This document shows, in pieces, positions 1-6,326 of a stretch of 6,430 nucleotides of DNA. Each line of letters opens with the position of its first letter. Position 1 is the first letter of the stretch. Where the stretch lies: NCBI GenBank assembly GCA_015655535.1, contig JAATEW010000107.1, forward strand, positions 1-6,430, in the 5' to 3' direction. The position numbers and the translations under genes were made by a program. Source of the DNA: Hyphomicrobiales bacterium (GTDB lineage: Bacteria > Pseudomonadota > Alphaproteobacteria > Rhizobiales > Beijerinckiaceae). The notes under the pieces are model-generated. The model saw only the letters and a program-made list of their open reading frames with translations, searched no databases and was not told the origin of the DNA.

Positions 1-831
1 CATCTGCGTCGCGACCACGACGGGCTTGCCATAGCGGCGGCCGAGACGGGTCATGCGTTTTTGCAGGCCGGGCACTTTTTCGAGTGGCATTTCCACGCCG
101 AGATCGCCACGCGCGACCATGACTCCGTCGGAAATCTCATAGATTTCTTCGAGCCGCGAAATCGCCTGCGGCTTTTCGATCTTCGACATGACCAGGGCGC
201 GGCCACCCACGATCTTTTTGACTTCGGCGACATCGTCGGCGCGCTGCACGAAAGATGCCGCGACCCAATCGACGCCCTCCTTGAGCCCAGCCTCAAGATC
301 GGCGAGATCTTTTTCGGTCATCGACGAGACCGGAATTTCCGTGTCGGGCAGGCTGACGCCCTTGCGGTTCGAAATCTTGCCGCCGATGTCGACAATGGCG
401 ACGGCGCGCTTCGGCGTGGCTTCGGTCACATGCAGCCGCACCTGACCGTCGTTGATGAGCAATGTATGGCCGGGCTTCAAGGCGCTCAGGATTTCCGGAT
501 GCGGAAGATGGACGCGGTTGATGTCGCCCGGTGCCGGGTCACTGTCGAGCACGAATTGCGCGCCTTTGACGAGATACACGGCATCGTCCTTGAAGGCGCC
601 GATGCGCAGCTTCGGCCCTTGCAGATCGAGCAGGACCGCGACGGGACGGGCGAATTCCGCTTCGAGCGCGCGGATCTTCTTGATCCATTCACGCATGCCC
701 TAATGCGTCGTATGACTCATATTGACGCGGAACACATCGGCGCCGGCGTTAAACAAAGCACTGAGGATCGCCGGGTCGGCACAGGCTGGACCCAAAGTCG
801 CAACAATCTTGCAGCGGCGCAGCCGTCTCAT
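1..831 (-). pseudogene. pyk: Pyruvate kinase, 5' part, interrupted by in-frame amber stop at codon 44 (3' end outside window)
   Basis: Pyruvate kinase transfers phosphate from PEP to ADP, giving pyruvate and ATP in the cytoplasm at the end of glycolysis. Read from ATG 831-829, the first 43 codons match the family N-terminus: KIVATLGPA at residues 8-16 and VFRVNMSH at 33-40, holding R35, N37 and S39, equivalent to the substrate/K+ site. Codon 44 is TAG (700-702). The same frame then runs open for 233 codons to base 1 with family motifs: D69 in LLDLQGPKLR, the catalytic-lysine motif SKIEKPQ (K217, E219), ARGDLGVEMP (D243) and ATQM (T275). About 277 of the usual ~475 residues are inside the window. 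GGAGG (845-849 on the complement) lies 11 bases before the ATG. Restart at ATG 696-694 (codon 46) would remove R35, N37 and S39, so that product is probably inactive. It follows DUF1036 by 28 bases, probably as one operon. Options are a recent nonsense mutation, a sequencing error, or readthrough. Family identity is near certain; functional state is unknown. Confidence 0.85.
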
Positions 832-859
832 GTGATGAATGCCCTCCAGTAAAAACAGA

Positions 860-1294
860 TCAAGGGGTCGGGCGCGCCGGAACCGGATCGGTCAATTGCA
901 CCGTCCAGTTCTTTGCGTCCTTGCCCGTATCCACTTCGAAAAATCCGGTGCGGTCGTAGCCGCGCACGAAACAATCTTCACGGCCGACGATGCGGAATTC
1001 ATGGTCGCGGGTGCACATGAAGGCCGTGCCCTTCCATTCGCCGGAACGTTCGTCCATGGCATAGACATAATAGAACTCCGCGGCGAGCGGTCCGCGCAAC
1101 AGGGTTTCGCAGGCGCTGGCCTTGAGGTTCCACCAGCCTTCGCTGACCCAGGTTTCGCCGTCCGTATAGGCAAGCGCCACGCTCAATCTGCTGCTCGTAT
1201 TGTTGCACAAGCGGAAGTCGGCTTTGGCCGGCGATAAGAGAAATCCGCTCGCAACAATGGTTCCGGCGATCAAGGTGAGGCGATGCTTCAGCAA
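860..1294 (-). CDS. DUF1036 family periplasmic protein
   Basis: A 144-residue protein of the DUF1036 family, which has no established biochemical role. Residues 1-25 look like a signal peptide: basic KHR at 3-5, a hydrophobic stretch to about 20, and an AKA cleavage site before D26. The mature domain opens with FRLCNNTSS and contains EGWWNLK (52-58), CETLLRGPLA (62-71), YYVYAMD (75-81), FMCTRDHEF (92-100) and GYDRTGFFEVDTG (112-124). Four cysteines (30, 62, 94, 108) could form two disulfides in the periplasm; that is inference. The start is TTG at 1294-1292. An upstream in-frame TGA leaves no ATG or GTG option, and no clear Shine-Dalgarno precedes the TTG. The gene is 28 bases upstream of pyk on the same strand, and the pyk ribosome binding site lies in that gap, so co-transcription is likely. 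It is divergent from the amidohydrolase gene. The family call is confident; the exact start is less so. Confidence 0.88.
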   Translation of the reverse strand: MLKHRLTLIAGTIVASGFLLSPAKADFRLCNNTSSRLSVALAYTDGETWVSEGWWNLKASACETLLRGPLAAEFYYVYAMDERSGEWKGTAFMCTRDHEFRIVGREDCFVRGYDRTGFFEVDTGKDAKNWTVQLTDPVPARPTP

Positions 1295-1599
1295 AGGGAT
1301 GATGGCGGTTCTGACGGCTTCGAAAGGGGAGCTGCGGGAGACAGGTCACGATATGGGCGAAATCTTGGTTCAAGCTTCATGAGGCTTAAGCAAGTCTGAC
1401 CCTTGAACACGACAGGATCAAGACCGAAATCCGATCCAATGCAAGCAAAACCTCGTGCGCGGGCCGCTTGAAGCGCATATCTCCCGGTCAAATCCCATGC
1501 TGCTCTGCAACATCTTCATCGTCGGGGCTCAAACCAAGCCGCCGCATATTCGGGTACGCCGTTCCCCGCATCGCGGCATGAACAGGATGATCGACACTC
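1295..1599. other. Divergent intergenic region between DUF1036/pyk and the amidohydrolase gene
   Basis: These 305 bases separate two divergently transcribed units and should hold promoters for both. I see no convincing coding sequence: short open frames here lack both ribosome binding sites and family resemblance. A loose minus-strand candidate is TTGATC, a 17-base gap, then CAGACT (centred near 1410), but its -10 match is poor. No strong hairpin, terminator or repeat was found. Confidence 0.4.
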
Positions 1600-2436
1600 A
1601 TGCGCGATGATCGCAGCGCCGCGCCGGCTCACGATGCGTTCGATCCCGTCGAACAGATTGCCGGGCGCGACGACGCGGGCGTTTTGTTCGTCTGCGATCA
1701 CGCGACGAATGCGCTGCCGCGATCCTACGGCACGCTGGGATTGGAGCCGGCCGATCTCGGCCGCCACATTGCCTATGACATCGGGGCGGCTTGGATCACA
1801 CGGCGTCTTGCTGCGGCTTTTGAGGCGCCCGCGATTCTCTCGACATTCTCGCGTCTGCTCATCGATCCCAATCGCGGCGCCGACGATCCGACCTTGGTCC
1901 CGAAGCTCTCGGACCGCCGGATCATTCCCGGCAATGAAGCGGCCGATGACGTCGAGGTCGCGCGGCGCCGGGAGGCGTTCTGGTGGCCCTACCGGCGTGC
2001 GATCTCGGCGCGGATCGAAGCCATGCTGAAGTCTGGGCCGGTGCCCATCGTCATTTCGATTCATTCTTTCACGCCGTCCTGGCGCGGCGATGCACGGCCC
2101 TGGGAAGTCGGCATTTTGTGGGACAGCGATCCGCGCTTCGCGCTTCCCTTGATCGCAGCGCTCGCGGCCGATGGGCTGGTGACGGGCGATAACGAGCCCT
2201 ATGACGGCGCGCTCATCGGCGACACGCTCGACGAGGAAGTGACCCGGCGCGGTCTTGCCGGGCTCCTGATCGAGACGCGTCAGGATCTCATCAATACGCA
2301 AGACAAGGCCGAAGCCTTGGCCGATCGGCTCGCCGGCGTATTGCGGCCGCTTCTGGCGCGGCCCGAGTTGCATCAAGTGACATTCTACCCGAGTCGCACG
2401 GGCCGATTCCAATCACGAGACCCAAGACAAGAATAG
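1600..2436 (+). CDS. N-formylglutamate amidohydrolase family protein
   Basis: A 278-residue protein of the N-formylglutamate amidohydrolase family (PF05013), metal-dependent hydrolases related to zinc carboxypeptidase and aspartoacylase folds. The characterised member, HutG, cleaves N-formyl-L-glutamate to formate and glutamate at the end of one histidine degradation route. Visible motifs are CDHATN (H34 at 32-37), HIAYDIGA (56-63), FSRLLIDPNRG (83-93), ISIHSFTP (H155 at 152-159), WEVGILWDSD (168-177) and LLIETRQDL (E225, R227). H34 and H155 are the likely metal ligands, by family inference. There is no signal peptide, so it is cytoplasmic. The start is ATG 1600; a weak AGGA lies at 1584-1587, and nearby upstream ATGs at 1578 and 1587 are out of frame. 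No other hut gene is present, so histidine catabolism is not supported here and the true substrate may be another formyl or acyl amino acid. It precedes the gapR-like gene on the same strand by 176 bases. Confidence 0.9.
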   Translation: MRDDRSAAPAHDAFDPVEQIAGRDDAGVLFVCDHATNALPRSYGTLGLEPADLGRHIAYDIGAAWITRRLAAAFEAPAILSTFSRLLIDPNRGADDPTLVPKLSDRRIIPGNEAADDVEVARRREAFWWPYRRAISARIEAMLKSGPVPIVISIHSFTPSWRGDARPWEVGILWDSDPRFALPLIAALAADGLVTGDNEPYDGALIGDTLDEEVTRRGLAGLLIETRQDLINTQDKAEALADRLAGVLRPLLARPELHQVTFYPSRTGRFQSRDPRQE

Positions 2437-2478
2437 GTCAAGGCCCCGAGACGCTTTTGTGCGGATAGCGGGGATTGC

Positions 2479-2510
2479 CTCCGCTCTCACCTTGACCCGT
2501 CAGAGCGGAG
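2479..2510. repeat. Perfect 9-bp inverted repeat between amidohydrolase and gapR-like gene
   Basis: CTCCGCTCT at 2479-2487 pairs exactly with AGAGCGGAG at 2502-2510 across a 14-base loop. It lies about 40 bases after the amidohydrolase stop and about 100 bases before the gapR-like start. No T tract follows, so it is not a classical intrinsic terminator. It could be a rho-linked 3' end structure or a leader hairpin. A second inverted pair, GGTCAAGG (2436-2443) and CCTTGACC (2490-2497), interlocks with it, so the two pairings compete. Confidence 0.4.
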
Positions 2511-2612
2511 CGCGCCAAGTGAAGGCCTATTTGAGTGATAGCGCATCCATGCGCGAAGCCCGGCCTGTGCGATCGCCGGGCGAGAGCGATTCAAACGAAC
2601 CCAGGTAGTTCC

Positions 2613-2894
2613 ATGCCAAGACAAGCCACTGCCCGAAAAGAACAAGAAGATATCGCCGAGACAGGCGTCGCGGCGCAGGAATTGAAGCAATTCGTCGAGC
2701 GGGTCGAACGGCTGGAAGAAGAGAAGAAGGCCATAGCCGACGACATCCGTGACGTCTTCGCGGAAATGAAGGGCCGCGGCTTCGACACCAAAGTAGTGCG
2801 GCAGATCATCCGGATCCGCAAACAGGATCATGCCGAGCGCAAGGAGATGGAGGCAATCCTCGATCTCTACATGACCGCTCTGAACATGACCTGA
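2613..2894 (+). CDS. gapR: DUF2312 / GapR-like nucleoid-associated DNA-binding protein
   Basis: A 93-residue protein of the DUF2312 family. The characterised member, Caulobacter GapR (~89 residues), is an essential nucleoid-associated protein that binds overtwisted, AT-rich DNA ahead of replication and transcription machinery and stimulates topoisomerases. The core starts near residue 19 with VAAQELKQFVERVERLEEEKK, a coiled-coil-forming helix. It continues with AIADDIRDVFAEMKGRGFD (40-58), VVRQIIRIRKQD (61-72) and a C-terminal helix ending in LYMTALNM, the family order. Many Lys/Arg in the middle and third helices fit DNA contact. ATG 2613 was chosen because AGGT at 2603-2606 is well spaced and residue 1 then fits the family length. 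A longer in-frame GTG at 2535 would add 26 unlike residues and has no ribosome binding site. Residues 1-18 are variable and polar. The gene is 176 bases after the amidohydrolase stop, so it may have its own promoter. Family identity is strong; GapR function is by homology. Confidence 0.9.
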   Translation: MPRQATARKEQEDIAETGVAAQELKQFVERVERLEEEKKAIADDIRDVFAEMKGRGFDTKVVRQIIRIRKQDHAERKEMEAILDLYMTALNMT

Positions 2895-3007
2895 TCTCGA
2901 AGAGTTGCCGTGGCAGCAGGTCAAAATCCCCATAATGTCCTGCTTTGGCACGCCATTCGTCCCCTCTTCAACCAAAGATTAACCATGTCTGCCTAACGCT
3001 GTCGGAA

Positions 3008-3027
3008 GCGCGTTGCTGGAAACGCGC
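3008..3027. repeat. Perfect 7-bp hairpin just upstream of the barrel-protein start
   Basis: GCGCGTT at 3008-3014 pairs with AACGCGC at 3021-3027 across the 6-base loop GCTGGA. It ends 17 bases before the GTG at 3045 and just before the purine-rich GGGGGAG (3036-3042) that serves as ribosome binding site. A folded stem next to the binding site could modulate translation. No T tract follows it, so termination of the preceding gene is unlikely. Confidence 0.35.
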
Positions 3028-3044
3028 GCGCCAGCGGGGGAGCC

Positions 3045-4787
3045 GTGCCGTTTCCGATTCCGAGCACAGATCTAAGGGCAGGCCTTAGACTCCTGGCAGC
3101 TGTATTCGGTTTCGCGGCGCTTGCTGGCTTGCCATCATGCGCATGGGGCCAGGCAGCCCAAGACGCACAAGGGCAAACCGGCGCCCGCGGCGACGCGGCC
3201 GGGCTGCGGCCAAGCCTGCGGAGCGATCCGCGTGCAACGGGCCTGCGCGGTACAACCAACGCGGCGGCTCCCGCTCTGCCGGGCGATGACGCGGCGCCTG
3301 CCCCGCCGGCCACTGGCGCGGCCGGTGATTCGTCGGATAGCACCAATTACGGGCGGCCAAGGCCAAAGCCGCCGAAACTCTTCACGCCCAAGTCGCCGCT
3401 CTATGCGCCCGATACGCGGGTCTCGCCGCCCTTGGCGCCGCTGATGCCCTATGCGACCGCGCCCGGCACCAAAAAGCGCAACAGAAATGCGCCGGCCAGT
3501 CCCGTCACGGGCGCGGATACGGCTGCCGCCACCGCGACGGAGGCCGGGGCGGAGCCCACGGGGCCGGTCACGCCGCCTCCGACCGTCTCGGTTCTCCCAT
3601 GGACCCCGCCGCCGCTCCGGCCGAGGCTGGACGACAAGCCTTTCGATCCGCTCGGCGTCGATGTGGGCACGCTGCGGCTCTTGCCTTTCGTCGAATTGGG
3701 CACAGGCTATGATACCAACCCCAATCGGCTCTCGTCCGAGGTGAAGGGCTCGCCTTATGCGCGCGCCGCTGGCGGCCTCGATGTCAATTCGCAATGGGAC
3801 ACGCACAGCCTCACCGCGACGCTGCGCGGCGGCTATTCGGACTATTTTTCCTTTCATGAGGCGGATCGTCCGGATGCCCAGGCGAGGGCCATTGGCCGCG
3901 TCGACGTCACCCGCGACACGGCGCTCGGTCTCGAAACCCGCTTCGCGCTCGATACGCAGCAACCGGGCTCGCAGCAATTGGCCATCCCCGGAAGCACATT
4001 CATCGTTGGACGGCCCTTGATCGAGACCTTCGGCGCGACGCCCGGCATATCCCAGACCTTCGGCCGTGTGACGCTGCGCCTGCGCGGCACGTTCGACCGC
4101 TACCAATATCAGGACGCCACATTGTCGAACGGCTCGATCCTGGCGCTTTCCGAAAATGATTATAATGACATTGGCATCAACGGCCGCGCGTCCTACGAGC
4201 TGACGCCGGGTTTCATCCCCTATGTCGACGTGACCGGCGACGAGCGGCTCTATGATTCCTTGTTCGATTCGAGCGGTTTCATCCGCAGCTCAACGGGCAT
4301 GGCAGGCAAAATCGGTACGACCTTCGACGTGACTCGCGATGTCCTCTCGGGCGACCTGGCAGCCGGCTATACCGAGCGCCATTACGACGATCCGCGCCTC
4401 ACCAATGCCAAGGGACCGACCATCGACGGCAGCATCATCTGGAAGCCCTCGGCGCTGACGACGGCGACCTTGACCACCGCGACGGATTTCGTCGAAACGA
4501 CGCTCGCCAATTCTTCGGCCGCCATCAGCCGGAGAGTCACCCTGCAATTGGCGCATAGCTTCTTCCGCAATTTCACTTTGACCGGAATAGGCACGTTCCA
4601 GGTCAATAATTATGTCGCCCAGCCCGTGAACGAGCATCTTTATACGGGATCGCTGCTGGCCGAATATAGTCTCACGCGGGATGTCGTGCTGCGCGCGACC
4701 TATCGGCATGAAAGATTCATCAGCTCGCAATTCGAATCCAACTACGTGGCCGATGTGTTTTTGCTCGGCGTGCGCTTGCAGCGGTAG
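3045..4787 (+). CDS. Outer-membrane beta-barrel protein (BBP2_2-like) with proline-rich N-terminal region
   Basis: A 580-residue secreted protein. Residues 1 to about 36 form a signal peptide: arginines at 11 and 15, a hydrophobic LLAAVFGFAALAGL core, and a likely cleavage after AWGQA. LPSC resembles a lipobox, but P at -2 makes lipidation unlikely. Residues ~37-200 are Ala/Pro/Thr-rich and low in complexity, a probable disordered periplasmic stretch. From about residue 213 the sequence (PFVELGTGYDTNPNR, then alternating aromatic/polar strands such as LTATLRGGYSDYF) resembles the putative beta-barrel porin 2 family (PF10082), continuing to the C-terminal VFLLGVRLQR. The last residue is Arg, not the Phe common at barrel ends. 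The start is GTG 3045, the only start after an in-frame TAA about 50 bases upstream; GGGGGAG at 3036-3042 is unusually close to it. It is convergent with galU. Such barrels sometimes sit near exopolysaccharide genes, so glycan export or surface anchoring is possible but unproven. The barrel assignment is fairly sure; the substrate is unknown. Confidence 0.8.
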   Translation: MPFPIPSTDLRAGLRLLAAVFGFAALAGLPSCAWGQAAQDAQGQTGARGDAAGLRPSLRSDPRATGLRGTTNAAAPALPGDDAAPAPPATGAAGDSSDSTNYGRPRPKPPKLFTPKSPLYAPDTRVSPPLAPLMPYATAPGTKKRNRNAPASPVTGADTAAATATEAGAEPTGPVTPPPTVSVLPWTPPPLRPRLDDKPFDPLGVDVGTLRLLPFVELGTGYDTNPNRLSSEVKGSPYARAAGGLDVNSQWDTHSLTATLRGGYSDYFSFHEADRPDAQARAIGRVDVTRDTALGLETRFALDTQQPGSQQLAIPGSTFIVGRPLIETFGATPGISQTFGRVTLRLRGTFDRYQYQDATLSNGSILALSENDYNDIGINGRASYELTPGFIPYVDVTGDERLYDSLFDSSGFIRSSTGMAGKIGTTFDVTRDVLSGDLAAGYTERHYDDPRLTNAKGPTIDGSIIWKPSALTTATLTTATDFVETTLANSSAAISRRVTLQLAHSFFRNFTLTGIGTFQVNNYVAQPVNEHLYTGSLLAEYSLTRDVVLRATYRHERFISSQFESNYVADVFLLGVRLQR

Positions 4788-4792
4788 GCTCT

Positions 4793-4901
4793 CGTCATGG
4801 CCGCGCATGTCCCGGCCATCCACGTCGAGACATTGCGACAACGCTTCCAAGGATGGTGCAGCATCTTTGCGTGGATGCCCGTGACAAGCACGGGCATGAC
4901 G
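4793..4901. repeat. REP-like palindromic intergenic element with 32-bp inverted arms
   Basis: Two 32-base arms, 4793-4824 and 4870-4901, are inverted copies matching at 27 of 32 positions; both begin CGTCATG and end CATCCACG on their own strand. Each arm is itself a hairpin: ATGGCCG/CGGCCAT with a 9-base loop on the left, and ATGCCCGTG/CACGGGCAT with a 5-base loop on the right. A 45-base spacer lies between the arms. From memory, the CATGGCCGG...CCGGCCATCCACG style is a widespread dispersed element in Rhizobiales chromosomes and often generates spurious short protein calls. It fills most of the gap between the convergent barrel gene and galU, where such elements commonly sit and may help end transcription from both sides. 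Confidence 0.8.
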
Positions 4902-4990
4902 CGGTGGAAGTGGGGCCGCTCATTCCATCGCTCGCGCGCTAAACCGGACAGCCGTGACACAAGCCCACGCATGACATCGCGGCAGTTTCC

Positions 4991-5881
4991 TCAGAACGCA
5001 CCGACGATCTTGCGAAGCTCGTTCTGAAAGCCGCCGGCAAGCGCGGGATCGGCCAAAGCGAAGGCGACATTCGCAGCCAGAAATCCGAGCTTCGAACCGC
5101 AGTCGAAGGTGCGCCCATCGAAACGCACGCCATGGAAACTTTGCGCCTTGGCGAGTTCGATCATGCTGTCGGTGAGCTGGATCTCGCCGCCGGCACCCTG
5201 CTTGCCTTTGCTCAAAAGATCGAAGATTTCCGGCCCGAGAATATAGCGGCCCGAAATGATGAGATTGGACGGCGCGGTTCCCTTCGGCGGCTTCTCGACC
5301 ATGCCGGTAATCTCGAACGTGTCGCCGAAATCCTTGCCGAGCGAGACGATGCCATATTGATCGGTCTCTTCCTTCGGCACTTCCTCGACGGCGATAATAT
5401 TGCCGCCATAGGAATTGTAAGCGTCCATACATTGCGACAGGCAGCGGTTCTTCTTCGGGCCGGTGCCCATCGTCACCATGTCGGGGAGCAAAACCGCGAA
5501 AGGTTCGTTGCCGACGATATCGCGCGCGCACCAGATGGCGTGACCGAGGCCGAGCGGCGCCTGCTGACGCGTGAAGCTTGTGGCGCCCGGCGGCGGCAGG
5601 GCCGACATCAGGAGCTCATATTCCTTGGCCTTGCCACGCTTTCTCAGCGTGTCCTCGAGTTCGTAGGCAATATCGAAATGGTCTTCGATGACGCCCTTAT
5701 TGCGGCCGGTGACGAAGATGAAATGCTCGATTCCCGCCTCGCGCGCCTCCTCGACGACATGCTGCAACACCGGCCGGTCGACGACCGTCAGCATTTCCTT
5801 CGGCATGGCCTTGGTTGCGGGGAGAAACCTTGTGCCGAGACCGGCCACGGGGAAGACGGCTTTGCGAATATGTTTGCTCAT
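4991..5881 (-). CDS. galU: UTP--glucose-1-phosphate uridylyltransferase
   Basis: GalU makes UDP-glucose and pyrophosphate from UTP and glucose-1-phosphate, supplying cytoplasmic UDP-glucose for exopolysaccharide, LPS and glycolipid synthesis. The 296-residue length is typical. The nucleotidyltransferase signature is intact: AVFPVAGLGTRFLPATKAMPKEM at 8-30 (loop plus K28), the nucleotide-contact stretch RQQAPLGLGHA (105-115), the metal-coordinating aspartate in LLPDM (D134), MVEKP (E196, K197), GRYIL (211-215), GGEIQLTD (231-238) and FDCGSKLGF near the C-terminus. The start is ATG 5881-5879, with only a weak GAAG purine stretch about 9 bases upstream. No missing catalytic residue or frameshift is seen. 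It is transcribed toward the barrel gene and separated from it by the REP-like element. Its 5' side is a long non-coding, repeat-bearing region, so it appears to be the first or only gene of its transcript. The identification is very secure. Confidence 0.97.
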   Translation of the reverse strand: MSKHIRKAVFPVAGLGTRFLPATKAMPKEMLTVVDRPVLQHVVEEAREAGIEHFIFVTGRNKGVIEDHFDIAYELEDTLRKRGKAKEYELLMSALPPPGATSFTRQQAPLGLGHAIWCARDIVGNEPFAVLLPDMVTMGTGPKKNRCLSQCMDAYNSYGGNIIAVEEVPKEETDQYGIVSLGKDFGDTFEITGMVEKPPKGTAPSNLIISGRYILGPEIFDLLSKGKQGAGGEIQLTDSMIELAKAQSFHGVRFDGRTFDCGSKLGFLAANVAFALADPALAGGFQNELRKIVGAF

Positions 5882-6059
5882 GTCCGGATCTTCAAAACCA
5901 CTCGTGTGAGGACATTAGGATGATGCGTGGGCCGAGGCGTAAAGACGATGCGCTTAGCCCGAACCGCGATGGCTGTCTTTGACGGAGCTCAACTGTAAGT
6001 TTTTGTTCCTCCATAAGTTCCGCGATTAGACCACGATGATTCCGGATCGCATCGGTCCC

Positions 6060-6160
6060 AAATCATGAAACATGATCGATTTCATAAGTGTAGAGCGGGA
6101 TAGCGCAGATAAGTTTACGCAATCTGCGTAAACGGGATTGCGCCGCAAAACCGCTCCCAC
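6060..6160. repeat. Nested palindrome block, probable dispersed repeat
   Basis: Several perfect inverted repeats are packed together. ATCATG (6062-6067) pairs with CATGAT (6071-6076). CGCAGAT (6104-6110) pairs with ATCTGCG (6122-6128). GTTTACGCA (6113-6121) pairs with TGCGTAAAC (6125-6133) over a 3-base loop. GAGCGG (6093-6098) pairs with CCGCTC (6151-6156). The second and third pairings share bases and cannot form together. CGGGATAGCGC (6096-6106) recurs directly as CGGGATTGCGC (6133-6143). The CATAAGT...GCAAAACCGCTCCCAC style resembles dispersed intergenic repeats I recall from related Rhizobiales, but copy number cannot be judged here. Confidence 0.6.
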
Positions 6161-6184
6161 TTTTCGTCATCCCTCCCTAACGGT

Positions 6185-6257
6185 GCGCCAGCATTAAATC
6201 GTCATGCTTTGTGAAGCCCAGCGCGCTCAGATGCAAGAGCCCCGGTCACGCTGGCGC
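6185..6257. repeat. Long-range perfect 8-bp inverted repeat
   Basis: GCGCCAGC at 6185-6192 pairs with GCTGGCGC at 6250-6257, enclosing 57 bases. A flanking GGT on the left side pairs with ACC beyond a 3-base bulge on the right. It ends about 24 bases before the terminator at 6281-6311. The arrangement could be the closing stem of a small structured RNA, or part of another dispersed element. No known RNA family is recognised. Confidence 0.3.
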
Positions 6258-6280
6258 GGTACCCACGGCCCGTCAGACAC

Positions 6281-6311
6281 AAAAAAAGCCCCGCGCGCGA
6301 GCGGGGCTTTT
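6281..6311. terminator. Strong bidirectional rho-independent terminator
   Basis: The stem GCCCCGC (6288-6294) and GCGGGGC (6301-6307) closes a 6-base loop. It is flanked by seven A on the left (6281-6287) and four T on the right (6308-6311), so it reads as a terminator on both strands, with pairing extendable to 11 bp through the A/T flanks. The longer U tract is on the minus-strand transcript, so the main user is probably a minus-strand gene to the right of the window. No plus-strand gene ending here is visible. Confidence 0.9.
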
Positions 6312-6326
6312 CATGTGATGGGCTAG

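Noticed and set aside
61..852. 263-codon plus-strand open frame opposite pyruvate kinase
   Set aside because: It is fully antisense to clear pyk motifs and has no family resemblance; GC-rich coding sequence commonly leaves open antisense frames.
1516..2412. 298-codon minus-strand open frame opposite the amidohydrolase
   Set aside because: The plus strand carries all PF05013 motifs; this Arg-rich translation is a codon-bias shadow.
2535..2612. Upstream GTG extension of the gapR-like protein
   Set aside because: The extra 26 residues do not resemble the family and lack a ribosome binding site; ATG 2613 has one at proper spacing.
2915..2944. AGCAGG/CCTGCT inverted repeat after the gapR-like gene as terminator
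   Set aside because: Only 6 bp with an 18-base loop and no T tract; too weak to call.
3120..3140. Lipobox-like LPSC near the end of the barrel protein signal peptide
   Set aside because: Proline at -2 is atypical, and a good signal peptidase I site (AWGQA) follows immediately; a barrel protein is not expected to be a lipoprotein.
3135..4106. 323-codon minus-strand Arg/Gly-rich frame opposite the barrel gene
   Set aside because: The plus-strand frame has a signal peptide and barrel pattern; the antisense product is low-complexity and unlike any known protein.
4742..5027. Short open frames on both strands with VTGIHAK and STWMAGT-like peptides
   Set aside because: They are translations of the REP-like element, a known type of spurious protein call in related genomes.
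5132..5923. 263-codon plus-strand open frame opposite galU
   Set aside because: Antisense shadow of a highly conserved GalU; no recognisable domain or ribosome binding site.
6195..6290. Possible tRNA near the terminator
   Set aside because: No cloverleaf, T-loop or CCA-end pattern could be fitted on either strand.
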